The notes under the pieces are model-generated. The model ran no database searches and had not been told where the DNA came from. It was given only the letters and a program-made list of their open reading frames with translations. From NCBI GenBank assembly GCA_019649035.1, contig BMAT01005865.1, forward strand, positions 75,751 through 100,260: DNA of 24,510 nt. Reading direction: 5' to 3'. The stretch comes from Elysia marginata. Lineage: Eukaryota; Mollusca; Gastropoda; Plakobranchidae. The translations under genes were made by a program, and so were the position numbers. This document shows, in pieces, positions 18,048 through 24,510 of the stretch; position 1 is the stretch's first letter; each line of letters opens with the position of its first letter.

Positions 18048-18220
18048 GTGGTAGTGGTGGTGATATTAACAGGATATTGATGATGATGATGACGATGGTA
18101 TTGGTGGTGGTTTTGGTGTTCATGATCTCGATGTTGGTGATAAAATTGGTTGTAGTTGCGATATGATCACGGTGGCAGTATTGGTGGTGATGGTTCATGA
18201 TCTTGAAGCTTAGCAACAAC
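18048..18220 (+). repeat. continuation of GGT/GAT-rich repeat
   Basis: Resumes after the MITE with GTGGTAGTGGTGGTGATATT and GATGATGATGATGACGATGG blocks, with less regular periodicity than the left part. Confidence 0.7.
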
Positions 18221-18274
18221 ACTGACGATGAAAATTGTAACATCCGTCTCATTCACCCTGGACACGAGACAAAG

Positions 18275-18395
18275 AATAACAATAATAATAATGATGATAA
18301 TAATAGTAATAATAATAATAATAATATAATAACAATAATACTATCATTAAACAGTAATGGGGTTGGCAACAATAACATGAATAATTATTATTAAT
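18275..18395 (+). repeat. (AAT)n microsatellite
   Basis: Imperfect AAT/ATA triplet tract (aataataataatataataac words) with substitutions. Confidence 0.9.
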
Positions 18396-19535
18396 AATGA
18401 AGCTCATAGCAACACTTCTTACACTCTTCTATTCAACCACACTTTAACTTGTGACTCAGATTTTACTTCTCGGTTGAAACTCCGAAAAAGACATTTAACT
18501 GAATATCCCATAACAAAAAATGGTTTTTAGGGACTATTATTACGATGGTCATTTTTTCATAGACGGGCAAACTACATTGACGCAGTACCTATGTTTAAAA
18601 TTGTTCCAACGGCAAATCACTATGAAAAGTGTGGGATTCTTAAAAACAATAGTAAAGATCGTTTTTTGACAGCGCTTAATTCATTGAAACGCTCTGAGCG
18701 TTTTACATGGGCTCCCTGCCAAGCTATCAGCAACCATTACCAACCAAATTACCTTCTGGACTCTCTCAGATATCTGTGTCTAGGTGTTTTTAGCATGGGT
18801 AAACGAAGTGTCAGTAATCGTTCTATTAGTATTACGTAAAAATGCTCCAAGCTCTTTACATTGGATCCCGGACAGGCAATCATCCAACTAATCATCTTTT
18901 GAACTTATAAAGGAGCAATTAAAAGCGCGATGTCTCTAGCATACTGACAAGATCTTCCACTGCCCATAGTTAGGTTCTCCTTTAACGCATGAGTGAGGCG
19001 GAGAAATGTGTGTGTAAGTAGCCTTCCTCAAGAACTATACGTCGAGCTGTCGATAGTACGGGCTCGAGCTCTGGTAAGGCTTATCCAACCCAGCTTTTCT
19101 TTTCACGAACTTAATGAACCTATGATGTTTAATTTGCTTACGCCGCAGTTTGCAATCGATAAAGCTGGTAAAATAATGCTTGGTGAAAGAATAATGCAGC
19201 TTTTAAACTCTATGCATTAATTTACATAATTTAACTTTAGGTAATTTTCTTCTCTTCTCCGCCCCCCCCCCCTTTCACCTGTTTTTTGTTCTCTCTACAA
19301 CATTATTGTCCACGCAAACAATACATTGTGTTTTCTAATAAACCATGTCGGTAGAACTCTTATAATTGTTTTAATTTTCATAGGATAAAAAAGTTGATAA
19401 TTATATGGTGACTGGATCCAGTCGTGCATATCAATCTGCATCAATAGATCTCAATTATGTTACGATTATACAGTCCACTGAATTTGCAAGGCATAAGCCA
19501 TACTATTGAGTATTTCCGAAAAAAAAAGAGTAAAA
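18396..19535. other. intergenic DNA without identified gene
   Basis: Openings of 75-82 codons near 18591 and 18993 start with ATG but show no recognised domain or splice context; left unannotated. A C run occurs at about 19262-19272. Confidence 0.45.
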
Positions 19536-19690
19536 CTTGCTAGACTCTCACCTCCTCTCTGTCTCTCTCTGTATGCCTTTGTGTCTCTCGATGTATCTCT
19601 CTCTCTCTGTGTCTCCCTCTCTCTCCTCTCTCTCTCTCTCTTTAAATTAATCATTATCATCATCGTCATTACCATTCTCATCGTCATATT
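19536..19690 (+). repeat. (CT)n-rich and ATC-rich simple repeats
   Basis: Interrupted TCTC tract to about 19641, followed by atcattatcatcatcgtcat-type triplets. The SLSL-type frames on either strand are repeat artefacts. Confidence 0.9.
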
Positions 19691-20102
19691 CATCATCCCA
19701 CTGACGGTTATCAAGTTTATAACGATTTTACTAGTTATAATAATTCATTATGTTATCAAAGTGCTCATTAGTGTGCTTAGCTTACATATACGCTTTTGAA
19801 TTTATATAGTTTGTTTAATCGCTTGCAGATGTTTGCATTCTTTAAAAAAACTTCTTTGTACTAAATGCTCAAATGGAAAAAGACACTATGCCCAATTTGC
19901 TACCATTGTAAAATAAAAGTCAATTCAAAGTGTGCCACCAAGGGATGCAGATCTGCAATTGACTGTACCTAACAAAATAATGCACATTGAAAGCAAACTT
20001 AAAACTCATTATTTCCGCCTCGAACTGACTATAAAACACACAAGTTCACATGCTCTGTTACTTAATATACCCTAGAATTCATTGTATTGTCGGAAGGTTT
20101 TA
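19691..20102. other. intergenic DNA
   Basis: No feature recognised between the simple repeats and the 42-bp satellite. Confidence 0.5.
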
Positions 20103-20694
20103 AATTAGCCTACTCAGGTCCAATGTAACGAACATCCAAACCCAAATTAGCCTACTCAGGTGCAATATAGCGGACACCAAACCCAAATTAGCCTACTCAG
20201 GTGCAATATAGCGAATATCCAAACCCAAATAAGCATACCCAGGTCCAATATATATAGCGGACATCCAACCCCAAATTAGCCTACCCAGGTGCAATATAGC
20301 GAACATCCAAACCCAAATAAGCCTACCCAGGTCCAATATAGCGGACATCCAAACCCAAATTAGCCTACCCAGGTCCAATATAGCGGACATCCAAACCCAA
20401 ACTAGCCTACTCAGGTCCAATACAGCGGACGCCCAAACCCAAATTAGCCTACTCAGGTCCAATGTAGCGAACATCCAAACCCAAATTAGCCTACTCAGGT
20501 CCAATACAGCGAACATCCAAACCCAAATTAGCCTACTAAGGTGCAATATAGCGAATGGCCAAACCCAAATTAGCCTACTCAGGTCCAATACAGCGGGCAC
20601 CCAAACCCAAATTAGCCTACTCAGGTCCAATACAGCGGACACCAAACCCAAATTAGCCTACTCAGGTCCAATAAAGCGGACACCTAAACCCAAA
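20103..20694. repeat. 42-bp tandem satellite, about 14 units
   Basis: The unit reads AAATTAGCCTACTCAGGTCC + AATATAGCGGACATCCAAACCC. 14 'agcctac/agcatac' starts are spaced 41-46 bp apart from 20107 to 20654. Variants: CTC/CCC, GTCC/GTGC, GCGGAC/GCGAAC. Because 42 is divisible by 3, the minus strand keeps a 14-residue periodic open frame (RLIWVW-type words) over 20193-20651. This is most simply a by-product of the repeat. Confidence 0.95.
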
Positions 20695-20929
20695 TTCCGA
20701 CCCTGGAGGGCTGCAGTATCATAAATAATGCAAAGCTGTTTGTTAATATCTTGTGCTTAAGCAAACAATGGAGTGGATTTCGGATTCAACGAACTTGTCA
20801 GAAAATTACATAAAATTTGCTTCAGTCATATTTTCTTTTAAGTCAAGTTTTACTCGTATTCAAGCTCCATTATCGAAAGAAATGTTGGGCACTTTCTTCT
20901 ATTGTACAAATACTAGATTCTTACGTATG

Positions 20930-21040
20930 TAGATCGATAGATACATAGATAGATAGATAAACAAACAGGTAGATAGATAAATAAATAAAAATAATTAGAT
21001 AGTTAGATAGATACAAAAATAGATATTGTTCTGATAGAAT
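20930..21040 (+). repeat. (GATA)n microsatellite, left block
   Basis: Interrupted AGATAGATAGAT tract with aaataaat inserts. Confidence 0.9.
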
Positions 21041-21090
21041 ACATGATTCAAAAGTGCTCGACTTGTAAAAAGAAGCTTATATAAGTACAT

Positions 21091-21253
21091 CAACAAAGGC
21101 TTGGAAGGCCTACCTTACGACAGGTCTGTTGAGATAGTAAACAGAGTCAAACCGGTTCGCATGCTAGGTAATAAACCTTACCTGAAGAAATCAACAAGGT
21201 AGAAACAGACCTGTCGTAAGGTAAGGTAGGGTAGGCCTTCCAAGTCTTTATTG
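21091..21253. repeat. imperfect inverted repeat between GATA arrays
   Basis: The left arm 21091-21130 and right arm 21204-21253 are reverse complements over about 40 bp (core AACAGACCTGTCGTAAGGTA and GGCCTTCCAAG). The right arm has an extra 10 bp (AGGTAGGGTA). The spacer is about 73 bp. It may be a foldback element that inserted next to, or seeded, the tetranucleotide arrays. Confidence 0.85.
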
Positions 21254-21430
21254 ATAGACAGATAGATAGATAGATAGAAAGTTAGATAGATAGATAGATA
21301 GGCAGACAGACAGATAGATAGATAGACAGACAAATAGATAGATAGACAGATAGATAAATAGGTAGATAAATAAATACACATTGTAGATAAATAGATAGGT
21401 AGATAAATAAAGAGATAGATAGACCCATGG
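21254..21430 (+). repeat. (GATA/GACA)n microsatellite, right block
   Basis: Long GATAGATAGACAGACA tract. Its complement gives the STYLSI-type frame, which is not a gene. Confidence 0.93.
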
Positions 21431-21469
21431 ATTAGTCAGTTGGTTTATAGATAGACAGAATCAAAAGAA

Positions 21470-21482
21470 GGGGGGGGGGGGG
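21470..21482 (+). repeat. poly-G run (13 G)
   Basis: Homopolymer; possible sequencing or assembly weak point. Confidence 0.95.
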
Positions 21483-21527
21483 CGAATAATTAGCAGAGAA
21501 GTAAAAAAAAAAAACACGAAAGTATTA

Positions 21528-21600
21528 GGAAACTATAGCATACTTAGCGTGCTTTGCACTGCGAATGGAATTTACATATTAAATGGAAGAATGGGACGAG
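21528..21600 (+). pseudogene. possible LINE endonuclease fragment
   Basis: Reads GNYSILSVLCTANGIYILNG + RMGR, resembling the 'LxxLCxxxGLxILNGRxG' block of LINE endonucleases (established motif). The match is short and isolated, and the following residues do not clearly continue it. Confidence 0.4.
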
Positions 21601-23140
21601 CATTTAATCTGCTTCAGATCAATACAAAAAGCCTTCAAGTTTATCATGCCCTTGAATACATCTCGTTAGTAAACATGAACTACTGTATTGTTTTTGTCCT
21701 GTATACAAAGCAACAACAATGGATGAATAATTATAACATGGGTTTTTTCGAGATAGGCTGACCGCAAACGGAACTGAGTATAAATAATAACACCTACTGT
21801 CTCCGTGGTCTTAAAACTTCATGTTTCAGATAAATTTAGTTGAAAAATTTTGTTATTTATTTAAATAATTTTTTATGTCTTAATAATTGAAAGAATACTG
21901 TCTACATAACTCTATTTTATTAGGCCTAGAATAAATGAAACAAAACTAGTAAAAGTCACTGACTAAAACCTGTGGGAATGGCTGAAGTGGAAAAAGGTAG
22001 GTCATATGCAAACAAAATTTTCTTCTTTTTGTTTTGTTTGGTTTGGTTTTCGTTTCCATAAACGTTTGAATGTCATTTAGAGATAATTATCAATACTTTG
22101 TGATATTATCACTTCATGTATTTTTCCCCGAAAGTTACGAATTGAGAATCTTCGCGCGGTACCAATAATAATTAAAATACTTGCATACCATCTCCTTTGC
22201 GTAGAAGTAAGAGATCTGTTAGTCTTGTAATTAGAAAAAAAACGAATCGGATGCTACAATTTTTACTCGATTGATATTATGATTGAAAGATTTTAAAGGT
22301 ACAAAATTAGCAGTGGAGAGAAGTAGGCTTTGAGTGGAAATGCCCGAAATGCCTGCCCGAAGTATGATTTTTTAAATATATTAAACATTGCATAATCTGA
22401 GCTTTCTTACGTTAGAAATTGCATGGAATTATATTGTACATTCTATTTTTTTTTGTGGTTAGGTATTAATCCTCTCCCGAATTAAAATGTTATGGGAAAA
22501 AAAACGAATAAACATACTCTTTTAAAAAGCGTCTTATTAAAATAAAACTTCCAACATCTGACTCGTTTTCCTTGGTCGTTAGACCACAGCCTATATAATA
22601 ATACATGCCTGTATCTCCTATCTTGAACAACCTCGTAGAGACGCTCAACTGCTAAAACGGTAAAACCTTACCAGCGTCGGGCTCGATGGTCAAACCTTGA
22701 CGTCTACGCAAGTTTAGAGTTTTAGCCTGTGTAAAACTACGGCGGCTCGGGTCTTACCACCAGTGAGAGTGGTAGTAAACTGGTACAATATGCCAGAATT
22801 TCCTCCCCAATTCGCTGGGTCCGGTCTGACAGTCCGATCCGATGCTGGTGTGGTTCTACCCTAAGTTAGTTTTCAAATTGAGGGTGTCCGTGTACTACTT
22901 TGTATTGAAGGTCTTATTATACTAGAAGGAACACAACTGATGCTTCGGGTCTTCGTTTCTGTTAGTTGGGTTTGAGTTCGAAAATTGTATACAATTTACA
23001 CTAGTGGCGTCGAGTTTTTAAATTACCATCATCAATGCGTACCTTTAACATAGCGTCATGGTGCTGTACAAAGTGCCTAAGTCATTTTTGTCCAAATCGA
23101 CAAAACCTTAAAAAACATTCCCATTTTGTCAGTTATTGCT
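21601..23140. other. intergenic DNA without identified gene
   Basis: AT-rich except for a more balanced block at about 22630-22880. That block has short internal palindromes (GGTAAAACCTTACC near 22660; TACCAC-cagtgaga-GTGGTA near 22756). I recognise no family for it. Confidence 0.45.
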
Positions 23141-23149
23141 CAATAGTGC

Positions 23150-23439
23150 TGGGGAGAAAGGCATAGTGGAAAGCTAAACAGAGATAGATTAGGACAGAGA
23201 CAGAGAGATAAAAATACAAAAGAAAATTGAGAAAGACAGAGAGAGGCAGAGAGGAGCTGAGAAAAAAAACCCAGCGAACTTGGGAAGGGGGGGGGGATCA
23301 GAGATAGAGAGGGGTAGAAAGGAATGGCAGAAAGAGATATAGGGGGAGAAACTGAGAGAGATAGAGAAACACAAAGAGGCACTTAGAGGGAGTGAGAGAT
23401 AGACAGAGAGGCAGATGAGTGACAGATAAACAGATAGAG

Positions 23440-23480
<41 letters not shown>

Positions 23481-24110
23481 GTGAGTACATGCTTTGATCC
23501 TCACGAAATCGGGGAACTTCAAAGCCTTAGTGTAGATAGCGCTTGGCCAACTAGACTTGTTCGTTTGTTTATAGCAAGGAAGGTATTAGGTATTATTTTC
23601 AAAATTGATAAATAGTAAAAATCAACGTCAGATAATTTAAAAGAATGATAGATTGGTAGGTTGGTGGACAAACACATAAATAAATAGAAGGAAATAGTTG
23701 GATTGAAATAAATGAATACATAAATGGACAAAGGATTGAATTATACATGCACAAACAAAAAGAGAAAACTTGTTGGTTCGATTTTGAGGAAGAGCCAGAA
23801 AGATGGGCTCACTGCAGGAAAAGAAGACGAAGAAAGATGGACAGAGAGAGGCAGAGAGGTCGAGAAAGAATGACAGAAATAGAGAGAGGCGGAGAAAGAG
23901 ACTAAGAGGGAGGCAGAGATAGAGTGAGAAAGAGAGGTAGAGAGGATAGAGACAGACAGGGATAGTTAAAAAGACAGGGAGAGAGGCGAAGAGACAACAA
24001 TGAGAGAGACTCAGAAAAACAGGGAGAAAGATGGATAGACAGTGGAAGACAAAGAGGAAAGCCAGAGATAGATAGATAGATAAAGAGAGAGAAGAGACTG
24101 AGAAAAAGGC

Positions 24111-24142
<32 letters not shown>

Positions 24143-24470
24143 GTAGGCAGCAGCAGGCTGAGAGAGATAGAGAGAAACAAAGAGAAAAGAAAGGCAGACA
24201 CATGATTAGAGACAGAGAGACAGAAAGTCAGAGAGACTGAGAGAGAGAGGTAAAAAGGAAAGACAGAGAATGACACAGAAACACAGAATGACAGGGAGAG
24301 AGACGGAGATACAGAAAGGGTAAACAAAAACAGAGAGAGACAGACAGACAGACGGATGGACAGCAAAGATTGAGAGATACAGAGGGAGACAGAGAGAGGC
24401 AGAGAGGAAAGATAAAGACCGAGAGACAGACAAAAAACAGAAAGAAGGAGAGACAGGTTGACAGACAGGT
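23150..24470 (+). repeat. purine-rich GA/GACA/GAGG simple-repeat tract
   Basis: Almost entirely interrupted GAGA, GACA and GAGGCAGA words, with a pure (GA)n core at about 23443-23478 and another at about 24111-24133. A more ordinary AT-rich interval lies at about 23500-23830. All long SLSLSL-type frames on the minus strand come from the CT complement. Confidence 0.93.
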
Positions 24471-24510
24471 TAATTGAAGAAGTTAAAACTCCTTTCCTTT
24501 TCTTCATTTT

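Noticed and set aside
18591-19220. two ATG-started frames of 82 and 75 codons
   Set aside because: No family features, no splice partners, no coding-like composition compared with surrounding DNA.
20193-20651. 152-codon minus-strand frame as a gene
   Set aside because: It is the 42-bp satellite read in a frame allowed by a unit length divisible by three.
23637-24507. 188- and 201-codon minus-strand frames rich in Ser/Leu/Cys
   Set aside because: Translation of CT-rich simple repeats in overlapping frames; not genes.

Overview
This is eukaryotic, animal-type genomic DNA. It is AT-rich, with long introns carrying GT-AG splice signals, many transposon fossils, microsatellites and one assembly gap (N run 13771-13795). 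Frequent motifs such as TAGGCCTA and TAGATCTA, tRNA-derived SINEs and the LINE types present suggest a lophotrochozoan, most likely a gastropod mollusc. That placement is inference from general repeat style, not from a marker gene.

The only host gene I can support is on the + strand, 7195-15246. It is an 11-exon NIMA-related (NEK) serine/threonine kinase of about 493 residues (509 in an alternative exon 6/7 model). Exons 1-6 encode a complete kinase domain with all catalytic residues. Exons 7-11 encode a mostly polar tail that ends in a short structured segment. An in-frame stop just upstream fixes the start codon. Intron phases agree across all junctions, with one real ambiguity at exon 6/7 and one optional in-frame acceptor at exon 11.

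The rest is repeat landscape. 1-7194 (upstream): AT-rich DNA, a 175-bp terminal-inverted-repeat element (2362-2536), a tRNA-derived SINE on the minus strand (about 2957-3318), a small foldback MITE (4428-4524) and a decayed non-LTR reverse transcriptase (about 4665-5800). 7460-14998 (NEK introns): a ~194-bp foldback element in intron 1; a second SINE and a minus-strand LINE C-terminal fossil in intron 3; a second copy of the foldback MITE and a TA-flanked 175-bp element in intron 6; a perfect 29-bp inverted repeat in intron 7. 15247-18400: probable 3'UTR with a minus-strand LINE tail fossil, then a plus-strand LINE fossil running into a 24-bp GGT/GAT-rich minisatellite that holds a third MITE copy, then an AAT microsatellite. 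19500-24510: CT and ATC repeats, a 14-unit 42-bp satellite (20103-20694), GATA arrays around an imperfect inverted repeat, a possible LINE endonuclease scrap, and a 1.3-kb purine-rich GA/GACA tract at the right edge.

I found no operon, CRISPR, functional tRNA or rRNA, and no convincing new multi-gene system. The most notable items are a three-copy MITE family, the perfect intronic hairpin, the alternative reading frame through NEK exons 6-8, and the 42-bp satellite with an uninterrupted 14-residue periodic frame.
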